From NCBI GenBank assembly GCA_013335535.1, contig JAAXVL010000008.1, positions 62,001 to 126,000 of the forward strand: a stretch of DNA of 64,000 nt. Reading direction: 5' to 3'. The first letter of the stretch is position 1. Each line of letters starts with the position of its first letter. This stretch comes from Azonexaceae bacterium. Lineage in GTDB: Bacteria > Pseudomonadota > Gammaproteobacteria > Burkholderiales > Rhodocyclaceae. The translations under genes were made by a program, and so were the position numbers. This document shows positions 1 through 10,179 of this stretch, piece after piece. The notes beneath the pieces are model-generated. The model saw only the letters and a list, made by a program, of their open reading frames with translations, had not been told where the DNA came from and did no database searches.

Positions 1-285
1 GTCGAGTTCCCGATGTTCGAGAAGCTCAATATCAACAGCGAACCGCGGCACCCGCTCTATGCGCAACTGATCGCCGCGCAGCCGGAAGCAGTGTTCCCCG
101 CTGGCAGCGACTTTCGCGAGAAACTGGCCGCTTATGGCTGCTCGCCGAAACAGCCTGGCGATGTCTGGTGGAACTTCGAAAAATTCCTGATCGGCCGTGA
201 TGGCCGGGTTGTACAGCGATTTTCGCCGGACACCACGCCGGACGACCCGACGCTGGTCGCCGCCATCGAAGCCGCACTCGCCTGA
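1..285 (+). CDS. Glutathione peroxidase family protein, C-terminal part (5' end outside window)
   Basis: The reading frame is open from base 1 to a TGA at 283-285, giving the last 94 residues. The motif WNFEKFLIGRDG followed by VVQRFSPDTTPDDP is the typical C-terminal signature of thioredoxin-fold glutathione peroxidases (BtuE/GPx type), which reduce peroxides using thiols. The Trp and Asn of the WNF motif belong to the catalytic tetrad; the catalytic Cys/Sec and Gln would lie upstream of the window and cannot be seen. The next gene starts 32 bp downstream on the same strand, so co-transcription is possible. Confidence 0.85.
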   Translation, partial: VEFPMFEKLNINSEPRHPLYAQLIAAQPEAVFPAGSDFREKLAAYGCSPKQPGDVWWNFEKFLIGRDGRVVQRFSPDTTPDDPTLVAAIEAALA

Positions 286-317
286 ACCCCACCCCACAAC
301 CGATAACAAGAAGATCG

Positions 318-1343
318 ATGCCCCGCACCCGCAAACCTGATGTCTGCCAGCCGACCGGCTCGGCCGAACTCGCCATGCTCGACGTTTACATGCCGATGAT
401 GAAATCCTCGGCAATCATTTCAGCCGGACGGCTGGGCCTTTTCGAGGCGCTGGTCGATGGTCCGCTGACGGCAGAAGAACTCGCCACGAAGATCGATTCG
501 AGCCTGCGCGGCACGACGACACTGGTCGATTTCCTGGTCGCCATCGGCTATCTGGAAAAGGAGGACGATGCCTTTGCCAACACGGCAAGCACCCAGCGCT
601 GGTTCACCAGTGCCGGCCAGGTGGATTACACCCCCGGCCTGCTATGGACGCACGAAGCGTGGGCGATGATGGGCAGCCTGGCCGAAACCGTGCGCAAGGG
701 CGAACCTGAGCAGACGCTGTGGGAAGCGATGATCGAAAAGCCGCATCTCGGCCCGCTGTTCTCATCCTACATGGGCGCCTTCGCCGCCGACCTCGGGCCG
801 GACCTGATTGCGCATGTGCCGGTGGCACCGGACTATCGCCGCCTGCTCGACCTCGGCGGCTCGCATGGCCTGCATTCGATCCGCTTCTGCCAGCACTACC
901 CGCAACTCGACGCCGTCATCGTCGACATGCCCAGCGCCCTGACCGAAACCGGACCGGAGATCGAGAAAGCCGGGCTGGCCGGCCGCGTCAGCCTGAGCCC
1001 CGGCACCTTGCAGGAACACGACTGGGGCGGCGCCAACGACCTCGTTTTCTACCTGTCGGTCGCCCATAACCATTCTGCCGAGGAAAATCGCCTGGCTATT
1101 CGGCAGATTGGCGAGTCGATGAATCCGGGCGGCCTGCTGGTCATACACGAATACCTGGCCGAAACCTCGCTCGACGCCCTGAACGCCGCCTTCCGCCTCA
1201 CGCTGCTGCTGGAAACCGGGACCCAGACGCACCGCCATGAGGACTATTGCGCATGGCTGACGGCGGCAGGGTTTTCGGCTATCGAACGGATCGACCTCGA
1301 ACCGCGTGAAAAAGGTTCGCTGATCCTGGCTCGGCGCACATGA
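318..1343 (+). CDS. SAM-dependent O-methyltransferase (family 2, dimerisation domain plus methyltransferase domain)
   Basis: The product has 341 residues. An N-terminal winged-helix dimerisation region (about residues 20-100, with LGLFEALVDGPLTAEELA) is followed by a Rossmann methyltransferase domain with the SAM-binding motif LLDLGGSHG (about 175-183) and the acidic strand VIVDMP. This is the layout of plant-type and bacterial O-methyltransferases such as hydroxyneurosporene methyltransferase and the acetylserotonin methyltransferase-like group. The substrate cannot be told from sequence. The ATG at 318 has only a weak purine-rich site (AAGAAG) ahead of it; a second in-frame ATG lies at 375. 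A copy of the dispersed element lies just downstream. Confidence 0.8.
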   Translation: MPRTRKPDVCQPTGSAELAMLDVYMPMMKSSAIISAGRLGLFEALVDGPLTAEELATKIDSSLRGTTTLVDFLVAIGYLEKEDDAFANTASTQRWFTSAGQVDYTPGLLWTHEAWAMMGSLAETVRKGEPEQTLWEAMIEKPHLGPLFSSYMGAFAADLGPDLIAHVPVAPDYRRLLDLGGSHGLHSIRFCQHYPQLDAVIVDMPSALTETGPEIEKAGLAGRVSLSPGTLQEHDWGGANDLVFYLSVAHNHSAEENRLAIRQIGESMNPGGLLVIHEYLAETSLDALNAAFRLTLLLETGTQTHRHEDYCAWLTAAGFSAIERIDLEPREKGSLILARRT

Positions 1344-1382
1344 AGCGGTGGTTCCCGCTGGTACGGAAAAGACGGTAGCCAA

Positions 1383-1419
1383 TTTGATTTTTGGCCGTTT
1401 TTCCAGTTGACCGTGGCAA
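1383..1419 (+). repeat. Dispersed 39-bp element, copy 1 (intergenic)
   Basis: T-rich part TTTTTGGCCGTTTTTCC followed by AGTTGACCGTGGCAA, one mismatch in the core (A for the second G of CCGG). It lies between the methyltransferase gene and the terminator of the convergent PEP-CTERM gene. Confidence 0.85.
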
Positions 1420-1450
1420 CAGCTGCAGAGCGCACGACTCGCCTGCCCAA

Positions 1451-1485
1451 AACGAAAATGCCATTCAGCCTGCGCTGAATGGCAT
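1451..1485 (-). terminator. Rho-independent terminator of the PEP-CTERM gene
   Basis: An 11-bp perfect stem (ATGCCATTCAG / CTGAATGGCAT, loop of 6) is followed on the minus strand by TTTTCGTTTT. It lies 37 bp past the stop codon of the minus-strand PEP-CTERM gene. Confidence 0.8.
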
Positions 1486-1521
1486 CCGGGCCGAAGCCCT
1501 TTCATTGCGGATTTGGTCCAA

Positions 1522-2124
1522 TCAGGCGCGACGACGGCGAACCACAGCGGCCAGAATACCCAGACCGGCAAGCAGCATCGAGGCGCTACCCGGTTCCGGG
1601 ACGGCCGTTACCGTTATGTTGTCGAGCGAACCGCCGAAGCTGTCCGAGGTGCCAATGGCCGCAAATTTCAGGACGCCAAAACCGTTTGCATCAGCCTTCA
1701 AGTCATAGAAATGCTCACCCCAGTCGGAGCTATTGATTCCACTGAGCTTGATGGAGCCAACTGATTGGTTGTTCCAGTAAACTCGGATGCCATTGCTGTC
1801 TTCCGAAACACCGGCACGTGGCGCATAGAAGAAGGACAGTTCCAGCGACTGGAAGGGGTTGGTGTGGATAGTCTGGGAAATCCAGCTATTTCCGTAGGCA
1901 TCCAGTTCGGCGAAACGAACTCCTTCAGCGGCTGTGCCAGCGATCGCGTTCCGGATTTCAACGCCATTGGCACCCGTCGTCCAGCCATAACCGGCGCCAT
2001 AAAAGACATCCCAATGACCCGGAGTTACCGAGGTGTAATCCTCGAAGCTGCCATTGACGACGAGGTTGGCCTGAGCCAGGGCAGGAGCGCTCAGTAGTGC
2101 AGCGATAGCAAGCAGTTTTTTCAT
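1522..2124 (-). CDS. PEP-CTERM sorting domain protein
   Basis: The 200-residue product has a signal peptide (MKKLLAIAALLSAPALAQA) and ends in a PEP-CTERM module: VPEPGSASMLLAGLG, a hydrophobic stretch and the basic tail RRRRA. PEP-CTERM proteins are exported and processed by exosortase, usually in exopolysaccharide-producing Gram-negatives. The middle part (NLVVNGSFEDY near the N-terminus, then a beta-rich region ending SFGGSLDNITVTA) resembles the DUF642/carbohydrate-binding jelly-roll type found in many such proteins. I chose the ATG at 2124 because it starts the signal peptide and has AAGGA about 8 nt upstream. No exosortase gene is in the window. Confidence 0.9.
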   Translation of the reverse strand: MKKLLAIAALLSAPALAQANLVVNGSFEDYTSVTPGHWDVFYGAGYGWTTGANGVEIRNAIAGTAAEGVRFAELDAYGNSWISQTIHTNPFQSLELSFFYAPRAGVSEDSNGIRVYWNNQSVGSIKLSGINSSDWGEHFYDLKADANGFGVLKFAAIGTSDSFGGSLDNITVTAVPEPGSASMLLAGLGILAAVVRRRRA

Positions 2125-2280
2125 GAATGAATCCTTGGTTATCAGTTCGGTGCGACGCGCTATGGCGATCACATGGACGAACGATAGCCGGCCGAACGAA
2201 TATTGGCTGTGAAGTAATCCACGAAAACCCGCACGGCACAGGCCATGCCAAGCTTTTTGCAAATAAAGATGCTTAGACCA

Positions 2281-2319
2281 TTTTCATTTTGGGCCGTTTT
2301 TTCCGGTTGACCGTGGCAA
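2281..2319 (+). repeat. Dispersed element, copy 2 (intergenic)
   Basis: Near-consensus copy: CATTTTGGGCCGTTTTTT followed by CCGGTTGACCGTGGCAA. It starts about 157 bp upstream of the PEP-CTERM start codon and ends 8 bp before the stop codon of glutamate dehydrogenase. Confidence 0.9.
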
Positions 2320-2327
2320 TCAGCCGA

Positions 2328-3611
2328 TCACGGATACAACCCGCGCGTCGCCCGCGCTTCGAGCACCCGGCTGCAGCCGATCACGAAGGCGGCTGAACGG
2401 AGCGGCATCTTGCGGTCGGCGGCCATCTGCCAGATGGCGTTGAAGGCCTCGGCCATGATCCGGTCGAGGCGGCCGTAGATTTCATCTTCGGTCCAGAAAA
2501 AGCTCGAAAAATCCTGCACCCATTCGAAGTAGCTGACGGTGACACCGCCAGCATTGGCCAGCACGTCGGGCACGACGACAATGCCGCGCTCGGCGAGAAT
2601 GCTGTCTGCCTCCGGGGTCGTCGGGCCGTTGGCGCCCTCGACAACGATGCGGGCGACGATGCGCTCGGCGTTGTAGCGGTTGATCTGCGATTCGAGCGCG
2701 GCCGGCACGAGGAATTCGCAGGGCACGGCCCAGAAATCGTCGTTGCTGATCGTCGTGGTGCCCGGCGCGCCAAGCAGGGTCTTGTGCTCGCCCAGGTAGC
2801 GTTTGAGGGCGACCACGTCGAGCCCGGCCTCGTTGAAAACGGTGCCTCTGACGTCCTGAATGGCTACCACCTTGGCGCCGTGCTGCGCGAATATTCGCGC
2901 ACTGGCTTCGCCGACATTGCCGAATCCCTGGACGGCCACCCGCGCCCCGTCGACCGGCACATTGAGGCGCCGTCCCGCCTCGCGGGCGCTGACGAAAACG
3001 CCACGCCCGGTCGCATCCTGCCGGCCGAGCGAACCGCCGAGCGAGACCGGCTTGCCGGTGACGACACCGGTCACCGTGCGCCCTTCGCCCATCGAATAGG
3101 TGTCCATCATCCAGGCCATGATCTGGGCGTTGGTGTTCATGTCAGGGGCCGGGATGTCCTTGTCCGGGCCGATCATCGAGCTGATTTCGCTGGTGTAGCG
3201 ACGGGTCAGTCCTTCCAGCTCGGGCATTGAAAGCTGGCGCGGATCGACGCGAACGCCGCCCTTGGCGCCGCCGAACGGCACGTTGACGACGGCATTCTTG
3301 ATGGTCATCCAGCCGGCCAGCGCCATGACCTCGGACAGCGTCACGTCCTGATGAAAACGAATGCCGCCCTTGCCCGGGCCGCGCGAGGTGTTGTGATGCA
3401 CGCGGTAGCCTTCGAAATGCTCGACCACGCCGCTATCGAGGCGGATCGGCACATCGACGATGAGCGAGCGCTTCGGCCGGCGCAACGTTTCCACCCAGGG
3501 CCAGAGCGCCTTGTCGAGCAGCGGCGCGACCTGCTCAACCTGCTGCAGAAAGATGTGCCAGGGGCCAATGTTTTCTTTGGAAAGGTAGGAAGGCAGTTGG
3601 GGCGTGCTCAC
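2328..3611 (-). CDS. gdhA: Glutamate dehydrogenase (Glu/Leu/Phe/Val dehydrogenase family)
   Basis: The 427-residue enzyme interconverts glutamate with 2-oxoglutarate and ammonium. The substrate and catalytic region is present: [23 protein letters not shown] with the catalytic lysine, and [11 protein letters not shown] with the catalytic aspartate. The C-terminal Rossmann domain carries [14 protein letters not shown]. Length and motifs fit the roughly 420-residue hexameric class found in many betaproteobacteria; whether NAD or NADP is used cannot be decided with confidence. It is divergent from the aminotransferase gene, with 117 bp between the two start codons. Confidence 0.93.
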   Translation of the reverse strand: MSTPQLPSYLSKENIGPWHIFLQQVEQVAPLLDKALWPWVETLRRPKRSLIVDVPIRLDSGVVEHFEGYRVHHNTSRGPGKGGIRFHQDVTLSEVMALAGWMTIKNAVVNVPFGGAKGGVRVDPRQLSMPELEGLTRRYTSEISSMIGPDKDIPAPDMNTNAQIMAWMMDTYSMGEGRTVTGVVTGKPVSLGGSLGRQDATGRGVFVSAREAGRRLNVPVDGARVAVQGFGNVGEASARIFAQHGAKVVAIQDVRGTVFNEAGLDVVALKRYLGEHKTLLGAPGTTTISNDDFWAVPCEFLVPAALESQINRYNAERIVARIVVEGANGPTTPEADSILAERGIVVVPDVLANAGGVTVSYFEWVQDFSSFFWTEDEIYGRLDRIMAEAFNAIWQMAADRKMPLRSAAFVIGCSRVLEARATRGLYP

Positions 3612-3728
3612 GGCGGTTCCTTTCGGGCTGGATTTCCGCCAGTGTCGCGCAACACCGGCCCTCTGACTAGCGCGCCATCACGGCTTGGCGGTATGCTCTG
3701 CAAAATAACGATCAACAGGAGAGACTCT

Positions 3729-4862
3729 GTGCCCGCACTGCTGCCCCAACCCGATCCAGACGGCCTGCTCGAATACTCGGTGGTGTACACCGACCGCGCC
3801 CTGAACCACATGTCGCAACGCTTCCAGGGCGTCATGAAGGACATCTCGCGCCTGATCAAGAAGGCCTACAACGCCAAGGCCGCCATCATCGTGCCGGGTA
3901 GCGGCACCTTCGGCATGGAAGCCGTCGCTCGCCAGTTCGCCACGCACCGCAAGGTGCTCGTCATCCGCAACGGCTGGTTCAGCTTCCGCTGGACGCAGAT
4001 TTTCGACATGGGCCGGATTCCGTCCGAAAGCATCGTCCTCAAGGCCCGGCAAGTTGGCAGCGGCGCGCAGGCGCCATTCGCGCCGCCACCGATCGAGGAA
4101 GTCGTCGCCGCCATTCGCCAGCATCGGCCGGAAGTTGTCTTCGCGCCACACGTCGAAACCTCGTCGGGCATGATCCTGCCGGACGACTATATTCGCGCCG
4201 TCGGCGAGGCCGTGCGGGCAGTCGATGGCTATTTCGTGCTCGACTGCATCGCCTCCGGCACGGTCTGGGTCGACATGGTGGCCAACAATGTCGACATCCT
4301 GATCAGTGCTCCGCAGAAGGGCTGGAGCGCCTCGCCGTGCTGCGCGATGGTCGCCCTGGGCGAACGCGCCCGCGCCCACATCGACGCGACGAGCAGCACG
4401 AGTTTCGCCTGCGACCTCAAGAAATGGCTGCAGATCATGGAAGCCTTCGAGAACGGCGGCCACGCCTATCATGCGACGATGCCGACCGATGCCCTGGCCG
4501 TCCTGCGCGACGTCATGCTCGAAACCGAGGCCTATGGCTTCGACAAGGTCTGCCAGGAACAGATCGAACTGGGCCGCCGCATTCGTGAATTGATGGTCGC
4601 CAACGGCTTTCCCAGCGTCGCGGCCGACGGTTTCCAGGCGCCTGGCGTGGTGGTCAGCTACACCACTGACCCGGACATCCACACCGGCAAGAAATTCATC
4701 GCCCAGGGCGTCCAGACCGCCGCCGGCGTGCCTCTGCAATGCGACGAACCGGCCGACTTCCGCACCTTCCGCATCGGCCTGTTTGGTCTGGAAAAGCTGC
4801 ACAATCCGGCGCAGACGGTTGAAAACTTCGCCACGGCCCTGGCCGCAGCAAACCGGGGCTAA
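3729..4862 (+). CDS. Class V aminotransferase (alanine-glyoxylate / serine-pyruvate type)
   Basis: The product has 377 residues with the fold-type I aminotransferase layout of the AGT/SPT group. PGSGTFGMEAVARQF binds the PLP phosphate, VLDCIASG carries the Asp that contacts the pyridine nitrogen, and SAPQKGWSASPCC carries the Schiff-base lysine. The start is a GTG at 3729 with a strong AGGAGA site 5 nt upstream. The frame is open further upstream, but that extension overlaps the divergent gdhA gene and is not credible. The substrate pair is inferred only at family level. Confidence 0.85.
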   Translation: MPALLPQPDPDGLLEYSVVYTDRALNHMSQRFQGVMKDISRLIKKAYNAKAAIIVPGSGTFGMEAVARQFATHRKVLVIRNGWFSFRWTQIFDMGRIPSESIVLKARQVGSGAQAPFAPPPIEEVVAAIRQHRPEVVFAPHVETSSGMILPDDYIRAVGEAVRAVDGYFVLDCIASGTVWVDMVANNVDILISAPQKGWSASPCCAMVALGERARAHIDATSSTSFACDLKKWLQIMEAFENGGHAYHATMPTDALAVLRDVMLETEAYGFDKVCQEQIELGRRIRELMVANGFPSVAADGFQAPGVVVSYTTDPDIHTGKKFIAQGVQTAAGVPLQCDEPADFRTFRIGLFGLEKLHNPAQTVENFATALAAANRG

Positions 4863-4878
4863 AACCCCGGCGGCGTCA

Positions 4879-5988
4879 TCAAAACCGGGTTATCTCGACG
4901 GCAACCGAGTTCGCCATGCGTTCGAGGTTGTCGATGACGCCAACGCTCCCCTGCTCCATGGCCTGAACGTGCTTGAGCATGGCCTGGATATCACCCGAGG
5001 CCTTGGCTTGCAGGGCCGCCTTGCCGTTATTGTGCACCACGATGTGCGGCGCCTCCATTTCCCGGTACCCGGGTAGCTGGCTGAACAGGTTGCGCCCTTC
5101 GCCTTCGTAGTACCACTTGCCGAGCCGGCATCCGGAGTGCGATGCAACCCCGTCGGCCTGCAGCGGCTCCAGGCCAAAGAGAGCCATGTAGATGCGGAAC
5201 TTGAAAACCAGGTGATCGACCTTGGCGACTTCGACAAAGCTGCTCAGGGCGCTGGCTGCAATGACCTGCTCCATCTGCTTCGACATGTCCATCAGCCGGC
5301 GCATGTCTTCGGTCGACTTGCCGCCGCGCTTGCTGAAATCATCGGCCGATGACGACAAGAGCTCCATGGCGTCCTTGGCCATCGTCGAGTTGTGACGAAT
5401 ATCGCTGACCAGTCCGCCGATATCCTTCGTGGCCTTTGAAGTACGCTCGGCCAGCTTGCGCACTTCGTCGGCGACCACGGCAAAACCGCGGCCGGACTCA
5501 CCGGCCCGGGCCGCCTCGATAGCTGCGTTGAGGGCGAGAAGATTGGTCTGATCGGCAATTTCATGAATCAGCTGGACAATCGAACCGATCTTGTCGGCTT
5601 GCTGGGCGAGCGACTCAACCTCATGCGCCGTCTTCGCCGAGTCTTTAGCCAACTGGTGCAGGTTGGACGCAATTTCCGTCGTCGCCTGACCGCTCAGCAG
5701 AGCCACTTCAGCGGCTTCGACCGCCTGCATTTTTTCGTCATGCAACACATTGGCCATCGTCCCCAGGCTGCTTTGCGAACCAGCCAAAGTCGCGCCAAAA
5801 CTCGACAGGCTGCGCAGGACGTCTTTCAGCATCTCGCATTCCAGGTCCTTTGCTGCCGCCAAATCCTGTTGGTCGACCAATGCCCGTTTAGCCGCTTCAA
5901 GCTCCTGCATCAGGCTCTGCTCGCGCTGTTGCAGGGCTTCGTGTGCCTGCTTCAAGGCAGGCAATTCGTTGCTTCCAAACCAGGCCAT
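4879..5988 (-). CDS. Soluble methyl-accepting chemotaxis-type protein with C-terminal CZB domain
   Basis: The 369-residue protein has no transmembrane segment. A coiled coil (about 10-70) is followed by the signalling hairpin with the conserved tip [20 protein letters not shown] and [15 protein letters not shown]. The C-terminus (about 255-350) looks like the chemoreceptor zinc-binding CZB domain: [28 protein letters not shown] and [10 protein letters not shown] supply the expected His/Cys ligands. CZB proteins sense zinc or hypochlorite and feed chemotaxis or diguanylate-cyclase pathways. The start at 5988 was chosen because [10 protein letters not shown] follows an AGGGA site; the longer frame has no support. 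Confidence 0.9.
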   Translation of the reverse strand: MAWFGSNELPALKQAHEALQQREQSLMQELEAAKRALVDQQDLAAAKDLECEMLKDVLRSLSSFGATLAGSQSSLGTMANVLHDEKMQAVEAAEVALLSGQATTEIASNLHQLAKDSAKTAHEVESLAQQADKIGSIVQLIHEIADQTNLLALNAAIEAARAGESGRGFAVVADEVRKLAERTSKATKDIGGLVSDIRHNSTMAKDAMELLSSSADDFSKRGGKSTEDMRRLMDMSKQMEQVIAASALSSFVEVAKVDHLVFKFRIYMALFGLEPLQADGVASHSGCRLGKWYYEGEGRNLFSQLPGYREMEAPHIVVHNNGKAALQAKASGDIQAMLKHVQAMEQGSVGVIDNLERMANSVAVEITRF

Positions 5989-6286
5989 CGATTTCCCTCG
6001 GAGTTTTATGTGCAAAATTGGGGCGGCACAGCCACGCTGCGTCTCGCCACGATCAAAGCTTGTTGTCTGTTTCCGGCACACCCCCGCGTGCCAAACGGCG
6101 CCAGCCGGACGCCATCGCCGAACCATTGGCGGCATTTGCCGCAACGGAAACTGACAAATAGACCTTACAGTTTCAAGGGTATCATTTTATGCATTTTCAG
6201 CCCCAGGCACACGAACTATCGCCTCGGTTCCTGCCAGCACCGAAACCGCCAGAACGATGTCATATCAAGCAAAAACGGACGATCGC
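5989..6286. other. Intergenic gap of about 300 bp
   Basis: This stretch lies upstream of the soluble chemoreceptor and downstream of the DUF1684 gene, both on the minus strand. It probably holds the chemoreceptor promoter. I see no convincing small gene, hairpin terminator or copy of the dispersed element; the short open frames across it show no family signature. Confidence 0.5.
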
Positions 6287-7093
6287 TCAGATCGGCTTGA
6301 GCCACTTTCGCTCCCCGGCCGGCACGGCAAACGGCAGCCAGTTTTCGGGCGGCGGCAGCGGGCAGGTAGCGAAGGGGGTGAAGGCGCAGGGCGGGTTGTA
6401 GGCACAATTGAAATTCAGGCGAATTTTCCGGTTGACCGTGGAAGTCGCCGTTTCATCGGGAATCGGCGACGCCGTCTTCAAAAAACGACCGGCGCCGTAG
6501 GTTTCCTTGCCGCTCGTCCGGTCGCGGAAGACAAAGAAGACCTCCTTGTCGCTGACCGCCATCGGCAACAACGTCACCTTCTGCCCAGCCACTTCAAACA
6601 CGGCCTGATGGCTGACTTCGACACGCTTGAGATCGCCGCTGACATTCGGCACTTCCATGCTGATCGGCGGAGACAGCACCTGCCACTCGGCCTCGATCTG
6701 CCAGGCCGGATCGAAGCCAAAATAGTCCAGCCCGCCGAATGGTTGGCTCTGCGCCCAGTCGCGATCGCGCAAACGGGCTGCAATCCGGTTCTCACGGTCA
6801 ACCAGAAAAAAAGACCAATTTTCAAAGTCGACCACGCTCGGCTGGCCGGCGATATCGGTCTGCAACTCGCGCGCTTCGCCATCGACCGGCTGCCAGATCA
6901 CCTGTCCGTCCTGCCACAGCAAATCGCCGAGATGCGCCGGTCCGTCGGGCAAGAGAACAACCGAATCCTCGGCGCAACCGACGCTGTTGCGCCCCGGCTC
7001 GAGCCAGAACAGCCCGCGTATGCCCAGCCAGCTTTCCGGCCCGGCCAGTTCGGCGTGGCGGCGAGTTTTCCAGTCTTTCAGGTCATCCCACAT
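6287..7093 (-). CDS. DUF1684 family protein
   Basis: The 268-residue product carries the hallmark C-terminal motif of DUF1684, AYNPPCAFTPFATCPLPPPE followed by NWLPFAVPAGE, and YGAGRFL upstream. The biochemical role of the family is unknown. Two copies of the dispersed element lie inside the gene: one encodes STVNRKIRLNFN directly before the conserved AYNPPC motif (about residues 217-229), and a more degenerate one encodes FENWSFFLVDRE (about 90-101). Both are in frame and leave the family motifs intact. Confidence 0.85.
   Translation of the reverse strand: MWDDLKDWKTRRHAELAGPESWLGIRGLFWLEPGRNSVGCAEDSVVLLPDGPAHLGDLLWQDGQVIWQPVDGEARELQTDIAGQPSVVDFENWSFFLVDRENRIAARLRDRDWAQSQPFGGLDYFGFDPAWQIEAEWQVLSPPISMEVPNVSGDLKRVEVSHQAVFEVAGQKVTLLPMAVSDKEVFFVFRDRTSGKETYGAGRFLKTASPIPDETATSTVNRKIRLNFNCAYNPPCAFTPFATCPLPPPENWLPFAVPAGERKWLKPI
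6408..6443 (+). repeat. Dispersed element, copy 3 (inside DUF1684 gene)
   Basis: Perfect core CCGGTTGACCGTGG preceded by TTGAAATTCAGGCGAATTTT. It is read in frame from the opposite strand as STVNRKIRLNFN, just ahead of the family motif. Confidence 0.85.
6791..6825 (-). repeat. Dispersed element, degenerate copy 4 (inside DUF1684 gene)
   Basis: CACGGTCAACCAGAAAAAAAGACCAATTTTCAA in two parts: the core has one mismatch (AG for GG) and the A/T tracts keep the usual spacing. It sits in the same gene as copy 3 but in the opposite orientation. Confidence 0.6.
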
Positions 7094-7179
7094 TTTTCAG
7101 ATCCTTGTTGTCCAACACCAGGCCAATCCGTTATAAGGTTTGAGATCTTCCCTCCACACTTGCTGAAAGGAAATAGCGC

Positions 7180-7476
7180 ATGAAGAAATTCATTATGGCA
7201 GCGATGATTGCTGCTCCCATGCTGGCCAGTGCCGTCGATGTCAATGTCAATCTCGGCAATGTGCGGATCGATGCGCCGGGCGTCAGCGTCACCTTCGGCT
7301 CGCGCAATGACCGTGGCTATTACTGGGACGGCTACGACTGGCGCGAACCTGCCTACTGGAAGCAACACAATGGCCCGCGCGGCGAAAAGTACTACACCGG
7401 TCGCGGTAACAACGGTGTGCCCCATCAGGGCGGCGGCCACTGCCCGCCGGGACAGGCCAAGAAGGGGAACTGCTGA
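7180..7476 (+). CDS. Small secreted protein, DUF2502/YpeC-like
   Basis: The 98-residue protein starts with a signal peptide (MKKFIMAAMIAAPMLASA). The mature part has DRGYYWDGYDWREPAYWKQH, which resembles the DUF2502 (YpeC) family of small periplasmic proteins of unknown function, and a Gly/Pro-rich tail with two cysteines (HCPPGQAKKGNC). AAAGGAAAT lies about 8 nt before the ATG. It is divergent from the DUF1684 gene and has a clear terminator. Confidence 0.75.
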   Translation: MKKFIMAAMIAAPMLASAVDVNVNLGNVRIDAPGVSVTFGSRNDRGYYWDGYDWREPAYWKQHNGPRGEKYYTGRGNNGVPHQGGGHCPPGQAKKGNC

Positions 7477-7498
7477 GCGTTTCAGCAGCGCGCCAAAG

Positions 7499-7534
7499 AC
7501 AAAGGGCGAAGCCTTGCGGCTCCGCCCTTTTTCG
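7499..7534. terminator. Bidirectional terminator between the DUF2502-like gene and clpB
   Basis: The stem AAAGGGCG-A-AGCC pairs with GGCT-C-CGCCCTTT across a TTGC loop and is followed by T residues. It lies between two convergent genes and can serve both. Confidence 0.8.
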
Positions 7535-7549
7535 TTGGCTGCCCGGTTC

Positions 7550-10144
7550 TCAGCCCTTGGCAAAACGCATGATGCCGCCGGTGGCCGGATCGCAGCTGAC
7601 ACGGATGGTGTCCTTCGCGCCGAACTTGCCTTCCAGGATGGCCTTGGCCAGCGGATTCTCGATCTGCTGCTGGATGGCCCGCTTGAGCGGACGCGCCCCG
7701 AACACCGGATCGAAGCCGGCCTTGGCCAGTTCGGCCAGCGCCGTATCCTCGACGACGATACCCATCTCGAGCTGCGCCAGGCGTTTTTCGAGATAACCGA
7801 GCTGGATCTTCGCAATGCCGGCGATGTGCTTCTCGTCGAGCGCATGGAAGACCACGACCTCGTCGATCCGGTTGATGAACTCCGGCCGGAAGTAGTTCTT
7901 GACCTCCGCCATCACCGCCACCTTGATCACGCCATAATCGTCGCCTGACATCTGCTGGATCATCTGGCTGCCTAGGTTGGAGGTCATGACGATCACCGTA
8001 TTCTTGAAATCGACGGTGCGGCCCTGGCCATCGGTCATTCGGCCATCATCGAGTACCTGGAGCAGCACGTTGAAGACGTCCGGATGGGCCTTCTCGACTT
8101 CATCGAGCAGGATCACCGAGTACGGCTTGCGACGCACGGCCTCGGTCAGGTAGCCGCCTTCTTCGTAACCGACATAGCCCGGTGGCGCGCCGATCAGGCG
8201 GGCGACCGAATGCTTTTCCATGAACTCGCTCATGTCGATGCGGATCAGGTGATCCTCGGCATCAAACATGAACTCGGCCAGTGCTTTGCACAGCTCGGTC
8301 TTGCCGACGCCCGTCGGGCCGAGGAACAGGAAGGAACCATACGGCCGGTTCGGATCGGACAGCCCGGCGCGCGAACGCCGAATCGCATCGCCAACCAGGC
8401 GCACCGCTTCATCCTGGCCGACCACGCGCTTGTGCAGCCTGTCTTCCATATGCAGCAGCTTCTCGCGCTCGCCCTGCATCATCTTGCTGACCGGAATGCC
8501 GGTGGCGCGTGACACCACCTCGGCGATTTCCTCGGCGCCGACCTGGGTACGCAGCAGCTTGTTTTTCTTCTGCTCGCCCTCACCCGCCTTTTCGGCCGTC
8601 TTGAGCTGCGCTTCAAGCTGCGGCAGCTTGCCGTATTGCAGTTCGGCGACCTTGTCCAGCTTGCCTTCCCGCTGCAAGCGGGTGACCTCGGCCTTGAGCT
8701 TGTCGATTTCTTCCTTGATGTGCGCCGAGCCCTGAACCTGGGCCTTTTCGGCCTTCCAGACCTCTTCGAGATCGGAATACTCCTTGGCCAGCTTGGCGAT
8801 TTCTTCCTCGATCAGGCCGAAACGCTTCTTCGACGCTTCGTCCTTCTCACGCTTGACCGCCTCGCGCTCGATCTTGAGCTGGATGATGCGGCGGTCGAGC
8901 TTGTCCATGACTTCCGGCTTGGAGTCGATTTCCATCTTGATGCGTGCTGCGGCCTCATCGATCAGGTCGATTGCCTTGTCGGGCAGAAAACGGTCGGTGA
9001 TGTAACGGTGCGACAATTCGGCGGCAGCAACGATGGCCGGGTCGGTGATATCGACGCCATGGTGCAGTTCGTACTTCTCCTGCAAGCCGCGCAGGATGGC
9101 GATGGTGCTTTCAACCGAAGGCTCGTCGACCAGCACTTTCTGGAAGCGGCGCTCCAGTGCGGCATCCTTCTCGATGTACTTGCGGTATTCGTTGAGCGTC
9201 GTGGCGCCGATGCAGTGCAGTTCGCCACGGGCCAGCGCCGGCTTGAGCATGTTGCCGGCGTCGATGGCGCCTTCGGCCTTGCCGGCCCCGACCATGGTGT
9301 GCAACTCGTCGATGAACAGGATGATCTGCCCGGCTTCCTGCGAAACTTCCTTCAAGACGGCCTTCAGGCGTTCTTCGAACTCGCCGCGATACTTGGCGCC
9401 GGCGAGCAGGCCGGCCATGTCGAGGACGAGCACCTTCTTGCCCTTGAGCGTTTCCGGCACTTCGCCGTTGATGATGCGCTGAGCCAGGCCTTCAACGATG
9501 GCCGTCTTGCCAACGCCCGGCTCGCCGATCAGCACTGGATTGTTCTTGGTCCGACGCTGCAGAATCTGGATCGCGCGGCGAATCTCGTCATCGCGACCAA
9601 TCACCGGATCGAGCTTGCCCTGGGCGGCGCGCTCGGTCAGGTCGATGCAGTATTTCTTGAGCGATTCGCGCTGGCCTTCTGCCTCCTGCGAATCGACGCC
9701 CTGCCCGCCACGAACGGCCATGATCGCCGCTTCCAGCGCCTTGCGGCTGAGGCCATGCTGCTTGGCCAGGCGGCCGGTTTCGTTCTTGTCCTCGCACACC
9801 ACGAGCAGGAACATTTCGCTGGCGATGAACTGGTCGCCCCGCTTCTGCGCTTCCTTGTCGGTCAGGTTGAGCAGGTTGCCGAGATCGCGACCGATGGACA
9901 CATCGCCGCCATGACCCTCGACCTTGGGCAGCCGGGTCAGCGCCTGTTCCAGATCGCGGCGCAAGCCGGGCACATTGGCTCCGGCGCGGCCGAGCAATGA
10001 AGTCGTGCCGCCGTCATCCTGATTGAGCAGGGCAAGCAGCAAATGCTGCGGTTCGATGAACTGCTGGTCGCCACCGATGGCCAGACTTTGGGCATCGGAC
10101 AAGGCTTGCTGGAACTTGGTCGTGAGTTTGTCGAGGCGCATCAA
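7550..10144 (-). CDS. clpB: ATP-dependent disaggregase ClpB
   Basis: The 864-residue protein has the complete ClpB layout: N domain (about 1-145), first AAA+ module with Walker [14 protein letters not shown], the long coiled-coil middle domain (about 405-525, rich in Lys and Glu), and second AAA+ module with [14 protein letters not shown] and arginine fingers. ClpB works with DnaK to rescue aggregated proteins. A sigma-32-like promoter lies directly upstream, so heat-shock control is expected. The TGA-side neighbour is convergent and shares a terminator. Confidence 0.97.
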   Translation of the reverse strand: MMRLDKLTTKFQQALSDAQSLAIGGDQQFIEPQHLLLALLNQDDGGTTSLLGRAGANVPGLRRDLEQALTRLPKVEGHGGDVSIGRDLGNLLNLTDKEAQKRGDQFIASEMFLLVVCEDKNETGRLAKQHGLSRKALEAAIMAVRGGQGVDSQEAEGQRESLKKYCIDLTERAAQGKLDPVIGRDDEIRRAIQILQRRTKNNPVLIGEPGVGKTAIVEGLAQRIINGEVPETLKGKKVLVLDMAGLLAGAKYRGEFEERLKAVLKEVSQEAGQIILFIDELHTMVGAGKAEGAIDAGNMLKPALARGELHCIGATTLNEYRKYIEKDAALERRFQKVLVDEPSVESTIAILRGLQEKYELHHGVDITDPAIVAAAELSHRYITDRFLPDKAIDLIDEAAARIKMEIDSKPEVMDKLDRRIIQLKIEREAVKREKDEASKKRFGLIEEEIAKLAKEYSDLEEVWKAEKAQVQGSAHIKEEIDKLKAEVTRLQREGKLDKVAELQYGKLPQLEAQLKTAEKAGEGEQKKNKLLRTQVGAEEIAEVVSRATGIPVSKMMQGEREKLLHMEDRLHKRVVGQDEAVRLVGDAIRRSRAGLSDPNRPYGSFLFLGPTGVGKTELCKALAEFMFDAEDHLIRIDMSEFMEKHSVARLIGAPPGYVGYEEGGYLTEAVRRKPYSVILLDEVEKAHPDVFNVLLQVLDDGRMTDGQGRTVDFKNTVIVMTSNLGSQMIQQMSGDDYGVIKVAVMAEVKNYFRPEFINRIDEVVVFHALDEKHIAGIAKIQLGYLEKRLAQLEMGIVVEDTALAELAKAGFDPVFGARPLKRAIQQQIENPLAKAILEGKFGAKDTIRVSCDPATGGIMRFAKG

Positions 10145-10179
10145 GATTCTCCCTGTACGGAATTTCTAATACCTCGAAG

